Positions 12,173-22,993 are shown, numbered from the stretch's first letter. The stretch: DNA of 64,000 nucleotides from Rutstroemia sp. NJR-2017a BVV2 (GCA_002946415.1 NJPS01000048.1:1922001-1986000), one strand, 5' to 3'. Program-made: numbers and translations. Notes: a model not told the origin generated them from the letters alone.

Positions 12173-13457
12173 TCATGGCGTAAAGCTTTCCCTGTGACTC
12201 GCGCTGTCGGTATCCCCCTTCAATTGCTCCCACCCGCTATCCGAGCTCTCTTTCCGTTTCGCCGCACGTGAATACCCGCTTCCTATCTCGTTTTCCCGTG
12301 CTAAACTCACGCGCACGCTGACGTTTTTCGCGACACTGATGTCGCCCATTCGATACAGGTTATCGGTGCTATCGCTGGGTCCGGGGCCCGAGTGACGGCC
12401 AGTGCTGGACAGTCGTCCGCGGGATTCGGGTCCGCCAGCTTGGATTACGGTCGTTGTTCCAAGCATGTGTCCTTTGCCCATGAAAGCGAATGTCTCCAGA
12501 CCGGTGTCTTCGCTGGGTGGGAACTCGCTGAAGACGATGTCGGCACGGGTGCTGGCATACAGGAGAACGTCCAGCCACCCGTTACACGCGATCATGCTTC
12601 CGGCGACGCAGAAATATCCGAGTGTGACTTCGGCGCCGGCGAGGGAGGCGATACGACCGGCGGCAAGGGGGATCGTACAGATGGTGTAAATAAGAGGGTA
12701 GAGAATCATGAGGGGTTGGGCGCCGTGGAGGATATCGGCATGGGCACCGGGTTGGCGGGATTTGGTGCGGAGGAAGATGAAGATGAAGGTATAGATGAGA
12801 ATCGTGGAGAACATGGCGACGAAAATCCAGAAGTAGTGGAGCCAGAGACGTTCGCTCTGGTATTCATCGTTGATCCAGCACTGCAAATTATGTTAACTTC
12901 TGCTCCTGTTCATTTCTTTTGCAAGAATTGAGAACAGGTCAACTTACCCATGCTGAAGCACGAACGTAAAAGTCGTGCGGATGCAGAGCAATTCCAATGA
13001 CAGCCAATCCATAGATGAATATCCAACATGCGGCAATTCCCATGTAAAATGCATAATTTGGTGGTCGATATGATTTTACGACGCTGAAAAACGTATGACA
13101 CGCGATTGCTGAGATGAAAACACTGCTTGCTAAATCCCCAACCGAAACGAACCATGCCTGCGCCCAACACGTCGATGTTCCCACGATAATTCCATTGTCC
13201 TTCAGAGACCGTATATTTAATAAGAAGGCGAGAGCTTGTTGTATATCGGCGAAGAGAAGATTATAAATAAGGAAGAGAAACTGGTTCATAGGTGAAGAGC
13301 CGGCCTTTTTGGTCCATGTTACCAAGCGATAAGTGAGATAAAGGAATAAACTGGTCGAGCAAAAGAACGACAGCAACCCGAAGGTAGCGACAGCGACTAG
13401 ACCGTGCGAAAGGACGTCCGGGAGAGGAGCGAGGGAGCTTGACGCGGCGTCCAACAT
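12173..13457 (-). CDS. Seven-transmembrane receptor, Git3/cAMP-receptor-like fungal GPCR
   Basis: Two exons, 12948-13457 and 12173-12880, are joined over a 67-base intron to give about 405 residues. Hydrophobic segments fit seven helices. The first is near residues 17-46, followed by LYLTYRLVTW. The second contains FLIYNLLFADIQQALAFLL, and a tryptophan-cysteine-rich extracellular turn (STCWAQAWF) precedes helix 3. The second exon opens with CWINDE and another three or four helices (IFVAMFSTILIYTFIFIF, PLIYTICTIPLAAGRIASL, GYFCVAGSMIACNGWLDVLL). A cytoplasmic tail of more than 100 residues rich in serine and charged residues follows, as expected for G-protein coupling and phosphorylation. Nutrient or carbon sensing through Galpha-cAMP is known for the Git3 group; assignment to that group is inference. 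Long + strand frames here are antisense shadows. Confidence 0.85.
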
Positions 13458-13850
13458 TTTGGTCGGAGGTGCCTAGGACGGGCGGGCGATGAGAGCGGAC
13501 GGGCTTCTAGAAGTGAGAAAAATATTCATGGAAGGCCAAGCAGAGATACATATACAAAGTATCTTTGAAGGGACGCGGATTGCCCAAGCAAACTAATTGA
13601 CCCAGCGGCATAGAGTGGAGAGCATGATGTCCATTCCAGTCGGTGATGGAGAATTAGAGATGCAGAGGGTTCTGTCAGTGCACGCGGGCTGAGAAGGGTA
13701 GTTAGGTTAGCTCGTTAGTAAAGAATCATACAGTATAAAGGACTCAACACATGGCGACCAGGGGGCCTCTGGCTTGTATGGAGATCCCAGAGTGTTTGTA
13801 CTCTAAAGTACATGGTTGCATAAAAGCTTCTCAGCTTGCATGAAGTAGGC

Positions 13851-13878
13851 AAATGGGCAAATGGGCAAACGGGCAAAC
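13851..13878. repeat. Octamer minisatellite, AAATGGGC/AAACGGGC units
   Basis: Three full units (AAATGGGC, AAATGGGC, AAACGGGC) and a partial AAAC follow each other. In rotated form the unit is GGGCAAAY, differing by little from the GGGCAAGT unit of the array at 111-142. Confidence 0.85.
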
Positions 13879-13947
13879 GTTGCCGACGAATTTTGCTGCT
13901 ACATTATTGGATGCCCGAAGACTTGGCTCATCATGGTGCTTTACGTA

Positions 13948-13975
13948 CCTTTCGCCTTTCGCCTTTCGCCTTTCG
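13948..13975. repeat. Heptamer repeat, four units of CCTTTCG
   Basis: Four perfect 7-base units follow each other, about 70 bases after the octamer array. Confidence 0.9.
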
Positions 13976-16176
13976 CTCTCAGAGCCGCTTTCAGGTAGGT
14001 GCTGAGACAACGGGTTTGGAGTAGAGGCTGAGAGTAATTTGAGTCGGGCGCGCGAGCACTGTAACGGTAGTGTAGAGCTTGCCAAATCCGGGGCCTTTCA
14101 AACGAACAATGCCCATATTCACCACCAACCCGATTTCTTATGGTGTACGAAGTATGGTATACTCGGTACCATACACAAATTAATACGGATCGACCCCGAG
14201 AACCACATCTTCAGATCTAGCAACAGAAACACTTGAAACTCTCCCCCCGCGTGGAAAAATGTAAAATTGGTGTTCACCGGCTACCCAGGCAGAGATTAAA
14301 ACCCATGTCTGCCAGCTGAAAACCGCGAACGTTTGAGGATAGTCGCGTGCTGCAGACTAAAAGCCAATGCTATTTGAGCGAATAAACGTTGCTCGTAGTA
14401 CATGCATCAAGCTCTTTCTTCCCGTGTCTCCTGCACAACCAGGATTAGCCCTGCAAGGAAAATTGCTAAAGGGACGGCGGCAGTCAATTCCCACTCCCCA
14501 GGGATCGATTCATCCTTCTCTGCGACCCTCCCAACCATCTCAAGAACATTCTTTTTCCACGTGGAGAGGCTAGTATTGCGTATGCTGACGACGAAGGCTG
14601 GTTCGCCCGATGCTTCTTCGATCAAGCACTAAGGCTCACTACCGGTAACGTAGAATGGAAAGAAGCTCATCTGCGCAGGAAGAAACCAGGGCGGGTAATT
14701 ACAACTCGAATCCTACGACCAATAATTCGGTAGCGTTACACAGTCAGGCACTTCTCGTACCACAATCAGCAGCCGGCATTGGTGCAAACACAGATTGGTG
14801 CAGCACTAGATCCACCACTGGACTCGGTTCAACAAAAACCCAATTTATGTTTATCAGGGGAAGTGGGTACAGCAGCAAGTCCAATTAAAATGCAATTCAC
14901 AATGCCGCGCTGAGTAATTGAGGCAATCTCGAGAAGGTTAATGAATGCTTTCGCTTTCGCTTCTGTCTCTCCTATTTGTGTCTGTGTCTGTCACTGTGTG
15001 ATCTAGGGTCTTGTACAATCACTGTCAATCAGGCCTTCTCTAACCACCTTGCCACTAAAGCTTTGTGTCAAATTGAGATTTCTACAAACACCTTCCTGTT
15101 TAGCAGTGTCCTCCGCGTGTTCCATGTCGCGGTCGACGACATCCGCTCCGCTAAGCTCTTTTGTTTCCAGAGGCGAGATCGCGGGGTGGTTCCTGCGTTT
15201 CCATGGATGGAGAAGTCCCTGGGGTCGAAATGGATGATCAGTTTATCTCTTCACAAAACGGAAGCAAGAAACCAGCAAGCGGCTCGCAACTCAAAACCAA
15301 TCATGAACCCGCCATAGTTCTCTCTGAGTCCTGTGCTTTTATCAAGAGTCGAACTATTCAAGAGCAGTTTGTTTTCGTCCAAATACCGCCCTGCCCGAAG
15401 ATATGCCTATTCATAAGGGGGGAAGATCGTCGTACTTAAGTTAAGGCCCACCGCGGTTGCTGCCACGACTACCTCGGTAGTACGGATTTACGATTGATAG
15501 GATGTCGGATATACGAAGTACTCCATCACTGAATGGAGTAATTATTGCTTATTGATGTCTCCTGAGAGCGACACGGCAGCACATCCGGTAATTTATATAT
15601 TTGCCCCTCGACGGATACACTATTGATGTCTCCTGAAAAGCTTCAATTCATAGGTTATGTCGCGTGCCATGCTGTATTTGAAAGGGCCTGACCCCCCAGT
15701 TCATGTATGTTTCTGACCTAACCGACAAGCGGCATCCGCTAGAGGTGAGTTATTGGAAGCTCATGATATCATATATGGTGTTTCATCGACACTACCATAT
15801 GCTAAGATTTGATAAGATTCCCATATCTCATTGCTTTTGCACGACTTGTTGAAAAATCTCGATATCTTTGACCGATGATCCCGCTGCCATCCCGCACGAT
15901 CGAGAATTGGCCGCAGGAAGGCCACTCCACCGTACCCCTAATGTTCTTGGCCTCGCCTTCGCCTTCAAACAGTTTCTTGACGCCCACGTAACGATGCTCG
16001 CGAAACGATCCGTCCTGTTGATGTCTATACTCACAGACGGGGAACACTCATTCGGACGCTCCCGAAATAGTGCCTCAAGTTCCTTCGACGGCCGAAAATG
16101 ATTTGATGTGCAGTGCACAAATGCAATACATCCCCAAAACATTAGTTTGCAGATGAGATAGCACGGAAACATTGCC

Positions 16177-16212
16177 GAAGAGCGAGAAGAGCGAGAAGAG
16201 CGAGAAGAGCGA
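16177..16212. repeat. Nonamer repeat, four units of GAAGAGCGA
   Basis: Four perfect 9-base units occur just downstream of the decayed 2EXR gene. Confidence 0.9.
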
Positions 16213-16241
16213 GGTGGTCTTTCAATCCAGCATCCACTCCA

Positions 16242-16904
16242 CTAGTTCCCGGCTACCACTTTGAGTCTATTTGACGGCAGTGGAAACCATGATATGCCGC
16301 ATCTTGACGACGTCGAGCATGACGGCCAAGCTTTGAAAATACGGGAAGGTACATCTACAAAGTTCCACGGACTCTGATTGTTATGCGTCAATATGACTTG
16401 ATTGAAGTTGCTCGAACTCAATGCATATATTCCGAAAGCCAAGTGTTGAATCCTGTTAACGCATAATTGACTGCAGATCTCAATTATCCTCGTTGTCGTG
16501 CCATCAACGACCGTCTCCAAAACTAAAGTATCGACTGTTGGGTCCAAGTTGATGATAATCTCGTCTACACGTACTCTCTGAAAGTTGGGTTCGGTGGCAG
16601 GCACGAGCTGTGTGTAATGCTTCAGAAAGACTGCTAGTGCTTCTTGGCAATTACTCATGGGTCAAGCGCTGAATGACCATCATGACTCGGGACGATTCGC
16701 AGTTTGGATCTTCTAGTGACTCCGCTGGATTCCCCTAATTTGTCAGCGACGCCTTCATAAATGAATCTCACATTTCTAGGGCTGGGAAACACTTATTTCC
16801 GAATCTTTGCGTCGAAGCTCGAGAGGTAGTTTGGGGAAGCAAAGAAAGGCTTGGGTTGACCTTTTGCCAAGAGGAGGTAAACTATGATCGGCGGGTCGCG
16901 GTTT
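16242..16904 (-). pseudogene. Decayed 2EXR-domain gene with in-frame stops
   Basis: One reading frame runs from about 16904 to 16242. At 16838 it encodes the 2EXR start motif FPKLPLELRRK, and about 60 codons later the usual cysteine-containing segment NCQEALAVFLKHYTQLVP. It then gives the INLDPTVDTLVLE block found in intact paralogues. Between these recognisable parts are six stops on the - strand with first bases at 16778, 16757, 16745, 16715, 16682 and 16664, and a seventh upstream at 16907. All lie in the same frame, so I see no frameshift. Each stop is one C-to-T (CGA, CAG) or G-to-A (TGG) change from a sense codon. The last 139 codons from 16658 are open. The gene is almost surely dead. 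It sits at the downstream end of three intact paralogues on the same strand. Confidence 0.72.
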
Positions 16905-18107
16905 TCAGCTTCACAGTCTTTGAGTTCGCAGGGGTCTACCAATTTGTCAGTGTTTCGTTTGTTACGAGCGGCTAAGAAGAAGCTTTCAACGACTCATTTA
17001 GAATAAAACTTACCTTGATTGCGAATACGACTCCCAGGTATACGAAGTAGGTACGACCTCGTTGCTGGTCATGATCGACTCCAGACTTCAGAGTCCAGAG
17101 GACTGGCAACTTCGCTTTCACTTGCTCCAGCATTATCGTGGAGGACCTGCAGAATCCGAGAATTTCGTGGGATACATTACCCTTGATTTGTTGTGTTGTA
17201 CTAAGACGCTGCTCTTCGTTGTATCAATTTTAGGGTGGGATGGTTGCAGAGGATGGAACAAAAGATAAGTCGAAATGAGAGAAAGATTTTCGGCGACAGT
17301 GAATCTCGAGTGCTTTTATTTTTTCAGTCTTCACAAAAGCGGCACTTGTAGTTACGTGTGGCTGCAGTCCTGTCAGTGTATGATTGATCTGCTAGCAAGT
17401 TGGAATTTCTGCATGTTCCATGCTACCTTGTACATTTGTTTCTGTTGTGTGGGAGTAATATTATACTTCAGTTTACCGGAACTTCAAAGTTGTTTCAGTA
17501 GTGCTCGTAACTTGCTATTGATGGCTCAATTCATCTTATGGCGGGGTCATCTCTAGCATCACAAATTGTTCAGGATCACTAGCTTGCCATTTCAGAGGGG
17601 GCAGAACTTTCTTTGGTCGTTGTATTTATTGTATTCATTGTATGATTTCGATGGCAATTCGCGCTGGGAGAGGACGTAAGACATGTAAGAATGTGTCAAG
17701 TTCTGCGTGCTAAAAGGAGACAAGTGTCCGAAGACAACATACAGCAACTGTAGCTTGCATCCTGTCCGCCGCTTGCGCCGGATTCTTACGCCGACCTCTT
17801 GATTATGTTCTGGTTTCTAGCACTGTTACGGTTCTAAAGGGAGTGTGACTGGTTAACAAGATGCGGTCTCATTCGAGCAAGACCAGGTGATCTCACCTTT
17901 TGTTGGTCTATCCTAGACAAGTGGATTGCAGGTTCAATATCGCCGATTAGAAGAGTAAGAATTACTGTGGTAAATAGTATTTGATTATATTCTAGCTGTG
18001 TACTACAGAATTCCTTGTAAGAAGGAAGTTATTAATATACAATCTTAACATTCATTGTTGAACAGCGAACACTGAGATTAGATAGCGTTCCTCCTGTCAT
18101 TGGGTGC
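16905..18107. other. Intergenic region, no supported gene
   Basis: Open frames around 17062-17556 on the + strand have no recognisable motif. The sequence becomes A/T-rich toward 18000, the presumed 3' flank of the 2EXR gene ending at 18108. Confidence 0.5.
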
Positions 18108-18884
18108 TCACTGAATGACCTCTCTAAGCACTTTCACCAAGTCATTGCCATCATAGCAAACATATTTGAGAGCCTTGAGCAGAGGGCACACTGCTCGAAG
18201 CTTTTCCCACAGAGGATTGTGATCACCCTTGTATTTATCGAGGGTAAACTTGACGGCAAGATTTCTGAATTTGGAGGATTCAATCCATAGACCGTACTCC
18301 TCATACTCGTTGTCGGTTAGGAAGCTGACGTCTTTCAGATCCGTGCGTGTAGTCTGGAAACGAGGATTCTCAAATAGTATAGTATCCGCCTTGAAATCGA
18401 AGTACTGGTACGAGAGTGCCTCAACGTCCATTTCTGTACATTCGACGTCGTCTTCGTCATAGTAATCGGGGAGTTTCGTTTGTTGCGGAGCAGACACCGT
18501 AAGATGTTGGTAGTGTTTCGTAAAGACGTCGCAAGATTCACGACAAGCTCCACGGAGACTTAGAAAGGGTTTAATTTCCTTGGTTTGTACCTCTCCCGGT
18601 CTATTGCGTGCCTCGAATGATCCCAGTTCTCTGAAGTTCGCATCCAGTAAGAGGATACGTGGTTCAGGTAATGCATACTTCCAGATCTGCAAACGTAGCT
18701 CGATAGGTAGCTTCAGGAAGAGACTGAATTCTCGTCCGGGGCCTTCTTCGTCGTCTGCGTCGTGCATTTCCACGTCAGAATCTGTCGTAGATTCTTCATC
18801 TACATCTTTCTCGAGTTTTCTCAGGCGGAATTCTAAGAACAATCTGTTTCGCAGCTGTGACGTATGGTTGTTATTCAACTGCAT
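18108..18884 (-). CDS. 2EXR-domain protein
   Basis: A single exon encodes about 258 residues from the ATG at 18884. An in-frame upstream ATG at 18971 would add 29 residues of low-complexity sequence that look like leader. An acidic segment of serine, aspartate and glutamate precedes the domain motif LPIELRLQIWKYALPEPR. Then come RGACRESCDVFTKHY, the conserved cysteine-arginine-glutamate-serine element, and the FKADTILFENPRF strand. A C-terminal part ends PLLKALKYVCYDGNDL. The 2EXR domain is very common in filamentous ascomycetes and resembles an F-box-like or protein-interaction fold; no biochemical role is established to my knowledge. It is the first of three intact relatives in a 5 kb stretch. 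Confidence 0.82.
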   Translation of the reverse strand: MQLNNNHTSQLRNRLFLEFRLRKLEKDVDEESTTDSDVEMHDADDEEGPGREFSLFLKLPIELRLQIWKYALPEPRILLLDANFRELGSFEARNRPGEVQTKEIKPFLSLRGACRESCDVFTKHYQHLTVSAPQQTKLPDYYDEDDVECTEMDVEALSYQYFDFKADTILFENPRFQTTRTDLKDVSFLTDNEYEEYGLWIESSKFRNLAVKFTLDKYKGDHNPLWEKLRAVCPLLKALKYVCYDGNDLVKVLREVIQ

Positions 18885-19671
18885 TTTGATTTTGGCTTGG
18901 TATATGAGATTCTGTAGTTGAAAAGAGGAATACTGAATATTGAACTGGAAACATATCAGCTTAAAATACAAAAATGGTGGTCGCTGTCCGAATGGGGAAC
19001 AAAGAGTGAATCATATTGTAAAGTAGTGAAAGAGGGAGGGTAGTGGAAGAGGGAGAGTAGTGAAAGAGGGAGAATCACTCTTTGTTGTTGGATCTTGACA
19101 TGCATCAAAGTCCAGTGATATCTTTTGATGTATTTTTGACATATGATCTACATAGCTGGCAGTGTATTCTTATCTCAGCACACTTTCGGAGAAAACTTCA
19201 CTAGTACAGTAGGTGGCGCGAACATTCACACAAGCCCCAGAGATTTGATTACTTTGCAGTCAATATATCATTCGAGATTATGCTTAGAAGCTGAAAGTCA
19301 TCCATTATTTTGTGAATGATTCAGAAATCATCGAGATTCAAAGATACCATTTGACCCGTAAACCGGCACCACCTGCACTGCTTCTTCGCCTATTCGAAAA
19401 GCTCCTTGATGCCATAGTACTGATCCAATGCCGTTCAATGCTCAGAAGGTCTTAGAGTGATGATCTTATCCTTGAGATATAGCACTCGAACATCTTCTCT
19501 GATATGGATTTCAAGAAGATACATCCTGTGCCTCGTACTACCTCCTCTCCGGTGTCGAAAGTAACATAGGCGAGTAATATCGAGCTCCACACGTTTGGCG
19601 AAGCTGGCTTGTCCTGAGATTGAGAAATCTTGCCTGCAATTGAATGCTCTGCTATGGTCCGTTCTCGCTTT
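18885..19671. other. Spacer between two 2EXR genes
   Basis: Near 19020-19080 there are imperfect repeats of a GAAAGAGGGAG/GTAGTG pattern. A - strand ATG frame of 75 codons at 19452-19679 overlaps the end of the next gene by a few bases. Its CFxx-free sequence vaguely resembles the C-terminal part of the 561-residue paralogue (VWSSILLAYVTFDTGEE), so it may be a remnant of a longer C-terminus. This is weak. Confidence 0.4.
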
Positions 19672-20487
19672 CTAGCCATAAATGTCTACGAACTTGCTCA
19701 CTAGGATGTTCTTCCCCGCTTCGGAAAATCTGTTCCCATAATCCGATAAGTTATAAAGAGTGTTCTGCGGAAACGCGACGGGACTGTCGGAATCGATGAC
19801 CACGTTTATATACTCGAGTAGAGGACAAGTTTGTTCTATAATCTTCCACATAGATGGACTAGCAATCGAAAGAGGGGCGCTCCGGAAACCTGAAATTGCA
19901 AGCTTCTTAAGTGATGATAGGTCGAGCTGTAGTTTGAATTCACTTAGCCTAAAATGGAGCTCTTCGAAATCATGAACAACCAAAGTGTCCACTGTGAATT
20001 TGATGAAGTGGTAAGAGTAGATTTGAGGACGAATCACCGAGATTAGCTCCAATACATCCAAGTTTGTGAGACTTTCAGCCGGACTTTCACTGACAGTGAT
20101 GCACCTGTAGTGTTCCGCGAAGAGTTCATACGACTCTTTGCAAACTAGGCGGAGCTGCGTTGGAACACGACACTGGTATTGATTGTCTTCAAGTGCGATG
20201 TAAATTGCACATCCAGTCTCCTCGTCTCCCAGGCACTCATGCACCACATAATAAATTAGCTTCAACACTCGAGGAGGTGGGAGCGCATGAAGCCATATGT
20301 GACGGCGAAGTTCAGTAGGCAACCGTGAGAAGCAAGTGAAACTGCCTCTATCTAACAGGGTCCGCCTTTCCTGAAATCTAGATCGACGATACTCAGAAAG
20401 ATATCTTCCTGCTTCGAAATGTTCTGCCTCCTGTAAGTGAACCTGACAGCACGACCGAGAAGAACTCTTACCTGGACCGGCGAGCAT
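19672..20487 (-). CDS. 2EXR-domain protein, possibly with an eroded N-terminus
   Basis: From the ATG at 20487 the frame gives about 271 residues. The 2EXR motif LPTELRRHIWLHALPPPR is followed by the element LRLVCKESYELFAEHY, then FIKFTVDTLVVHDFEEL and a C-terminus with TCPLLEYINVVIDSDSP. The reading frame stays open and protein-like upstream of 20487 (KDPRTNYIALVKQLKELL) but meets a TGA before any ATG. A different frame with an ATG at 20660 runs alongside. Either an intron that I could not place joins a short first exon, or the N-terminus has been lost through mutation. The protein is probably still functional in its domain, although partial decay is possible given the dead paralogue nearby. 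Confidence 0.65.
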   Translation of the reverse strand: MLAGPGKSSSRSCCQVHLQEAEHFEAGRYLSEYRRSRFQERRTLLDRGSFTCFSRLPTELRRHIWLHALPPPRVLKLIYYVVHECLGDEETGCAIYIALEDNQYQCRVPTQLRLVCKESYELFAEHYRCITVSESPAESLTNLDVLELISVIRPQIYSYHFIKFTVDTLVVHDFEELHFRLSEFKLQLDLSSLKKLAISGFRSAPLSIASPSMWKIIEQTCPLLEYINVVIDSDSPVAFPQNTLYNLSDYGNRFSEAGKNILVSKFVDIYG

Positions 20488-21307
20488 ATGAGCCTGCAAT
20501 AACTCCTTCAATTGTTTGACCAGTGCGATATAATTAGTTCTTGGGTCCTTCTCTCCATCGCAACTCTCTGTGGCAGATCTGGTTGAAGTTCTTCATTGCT
20601 CGATGCTGGGTTGTTCTCCGAATTTGGGAAGCCCTCATCACATCGAATTGTTGCTGCCATCGCTCTGCAGGATCGATCAAGGCTGCTTTCAGGAATGACC
20701 AGCTGATCCTGCACTATTTCCGTAGGTGTCTGACCTCTTAGATCGAACCACCGAAAAAGAACTTCTCGTTGTCGAAAACAAATAGAAAATCAAAGGTCGG
20801 CTCTCAGGTATCATCGAAAGATTGCTGGGTAACCTGGGCTAAGATTCGGACGGAAGAGTCATTCTATTGGTAAGGTGAGTTGATGACTATCTATTGGGTC
20901 AACGCCGTTAGGAGTCAAAATTCACTCTGCAGATTCACTCAGCAGATTCACAGAAAGCGGGATGCAATTTCTTAAAGTTAGCGAACGGGAGAACTCACTT
21001 GTTGTATGGTAGTGGTGATCCGAAGCATACATGTTAAGTAGAAGTAGTTCATTCAGTTAAGAAGGAATAAAGACGATTTCCACACGAAGATAACTGCCCT
21101 ACCTGAGCGTTGTTCAGTTACCGGTGTGTTCGTCCGAAAAGGGTAATTTGTATCACGTGGTTGTTCTAGAACGGTACGTAAGATTACACTGCCCCAGGAG
21201 CTCACCAACAGAAATAGTTTTTAAAAAGGAAGAAAAAAGAATTATAATTGAAAAAGGAAACTAACCATACGTAACTTGCAGATCGATAAATCAGATAATT
21301 ATTTGAT
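20488..21307. other. Spacer between 2EXR genes, holding the uncertain 5' part of one
   Basis: The first 170 bases contain the alternative upstream frames discussed for the gene ending at 19672. The remainder shows no coding signal and includes an A/T-rich patch near 21220-21300, the presumed 3' end of the next gene. Confidence 0.45.
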
Positions 21308-22993
21308 TTACCAGCCGGTGCCCGGAGCCCAGCGATAGAACCACCCGCGGAGCGGAGCGGTTATAGAAGACCCGAGGGAGGTACTAATATGTGCGCAGTC
21401 TTGGTAACCTTCAAACATGTCTTTGATACCGTCATACATGCTCCACAGCGTTCCATCTGGACGACAAGGCATATTAAGAAGGATGTCTTCGTCATATCTC
21501 TGTGGCATCCTTATAATCAGTCGTGGAACCACAACCTTAGGACGCTCAACCCAGAACAACTTGTTTTCACAAGCGTCTCTATCATCTGGTGGTGACGCGA
21601 CGACTACCCTCTCCATTCCTGGCTTATCACCAGGGTCGGTTACCAGAAAACTCATCCAGCCGGCCTCAAAACTCACAGTATCCCAATACGCAGGGTTGCG
21701 CCTCACCTGTCGGAGGTACTCCCCTCTTAAGTCGTTTGCTATGGGACATTGGTTCATGTACTCCAAAGTACCCAGGGTGGAATCGACCAATTTACGAGTC
21801 ATCTTGATCAGGTTGGAATCCACTTTCGCTTTGCGGTATATAACATTCCGTCTTTGTGTAGCGTCGCTGGAAATCATTTGACTTGCTTCAGCAAGAAAGT
21901 CATTGTCGATTCGTAGAAGGTGTGGAGTTCCACGACAGTGATCTGGATACGCGAAATCGTTGTTCGAGATAGCCAGTTTCTGAAGGCTGGGGCATTCAGT
22001 CTCCAAGACTCTCCAAAATATTGGCTCATCCTCATAAAGTTGTGGACGATGGCCCCAGAGGAGTGCATCTTGGTCAAGAAAGAGACTCGTCACAGACGAT
22101 AGATCCAGTTTAGTTCCATTCCACTTCGAAAGAATGCCAGTCACAAAGCGAAAATTTTCCAAAATTAGTGTGTCTTGACAAAAGTTGATATGACCCTTTT
22201 GGTTGACCGAGATTTCGCATTGCACTGTACGGTTCGTGCCGTCGAAAGTGGCAATGGGGCAAGCATCACTTAAGCGCACCTGCGACTGCTTTTCTGGCAG
22301 GATCATGTCCATGTTCTTATAAATACGAACGAATGTTTCATATGACTCGCGGCATGTGTAGAGAAATGGAGTAGGTAGTTTCGATTTCGGGGATCCAGGT
22401 TGCCGGAGATGGAGGTTCCAGAGGATTGTGTCTTTTTGTCCTTTGTAGTCACTTAAATATCTTTTGCTTAGCAAAAGCTTGACGTGCCTAGGTTCATGCT
22501 CAACGGCATATTGCCAAATCATACGTCGCACTTCGAAGGGCAAGTTTGAGAAGGATCTAAAAGTCTTCGGGCTGCGAACTGTAGAGAGCTGCATACCGAG
22601 CACGTTGGTTGCATCTTCGAGAGTTGCAAACTCCTTGCCGGAAGAGAGCACTACAGGATGGTTTCTCCAATCGTGGACATCTTGCCAAGTATCTACTGAA
22701 TACGTAGGTTGCTTTAGTCTAACCCGTGGTGAATAAGATCTTGAAACGTAGGCTGGTGTGAGGCCTCTATCTGATGCACGCCGCACCAATCTGCTGGAAT
22801 GGCTATCAGACCTATCTTCTGCTAACCGCTGTAAAGCGTCTTGGAATATCTGAGACCCCTGTTCCGCTTTCTTCCACATAGGAAAGCTTGAGTATTCCTC
22901 CACAGTTGCCATCTCTCTATAGTTAACAAAGAAGTCGGACATGAAGTCCCATGCTCTCATCTCAGATTCGAAAGCTGTTAGCAAATAAGCCAT
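21308..22993 (-). CDS. Large 2EXR-domain protein
   Basis: A single exon of 561 codons starts at the ATG at 22993. An N-terminal region of 140 residues is predicted soluble, with a basic, serine-rich stretch at about 60-95. The 2EXR motif LPFEVRRMIWQYAVEHEPR lies at residues 151-169. The conserved element TPFLYTCRESYETFVRIY follows, then GHINFCQDTLILENFRF and LDLSSVTSLFLDQDALLW. The last 200 residues have no recognised motif. It is about twice the length of the two downstream paralogues, mainly because of the N-terminal and C-terminal extensions. No signal peptide or transmembrane helix is apparent, so a cytosolic or nuclear location is likely. Its role is unknown. Confidence 0.85.
   Translation of the reverse strand: MAYLLTAFESEMRAWDFMSDFFVNYREMATVEEYSSFPMWKKAEQGSQIFQDALQRLAEDRSDSHSSRLVRRASDRGLTPAYVSRSYSPRVRLKQPTYSVDTWQDVHDWRNHPVVLSSGKEFATLEDATNVLGMQLSTVRSPKTFRSFSNLPFEVRRMIWQYAVEHEPRHVKLLLSKRYLSDYKGQKDTILWNLHLRQPGSPKSKLPTPFLYTCRESYETFVRIYKNMDMILPEKQSQVRLSDACPIATFDGTNRTVQCEISVNQKGHINFCQDTLILENFRFVTGILSKWNGTKLDLSSVTSLFLDQDALLWGHRPQLYEDEPIFWRVLETECPSLQKLAISNNDFAYPDHCRGTPHLLRIDNDFLAEASQMISSDATQRRNVIYRKAKVDSNLIKMTRKLVDSTLGTLEYMNQCPIANDLRGEYLRQVRRNPAYWDTVSFEAGWMSFLVTDPGDKPGMERVVVASPPDDRDACENKLFWVERPKVVVPRLIIRMPQRYDEDILLNMPCRPDGTLWSMYDGIKDMFEGYQDCAHISTSLGSSITAPLRGWFYRWAPGTGW

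Larger units (their letters stand above)
13458..16241. other. Long intergenic region with minisatellites and an unexplained frame
   Basis: No intact gene is supported. Three short tandem arrays lie here (13851, 13948 and 16177). The phrase TATTGATGTCTCCTGA occurs twice, at about 15551 and 15622. On the - strand between 15802 and 16172 two overlapping frames of 81 and 114 codons look somewhat protein-like and lie just downstream of the decayed 2EXR gene. They could be its eroded 3' part, but I cannot show this. Confidence 0.45.

Noticed and set aside
12392..12931. 179-codon + strand frame
   Set aside because: It is antisense to the receptor exon, is rich in glycine and glutamate as expected of a shadow frame, and has no motif.
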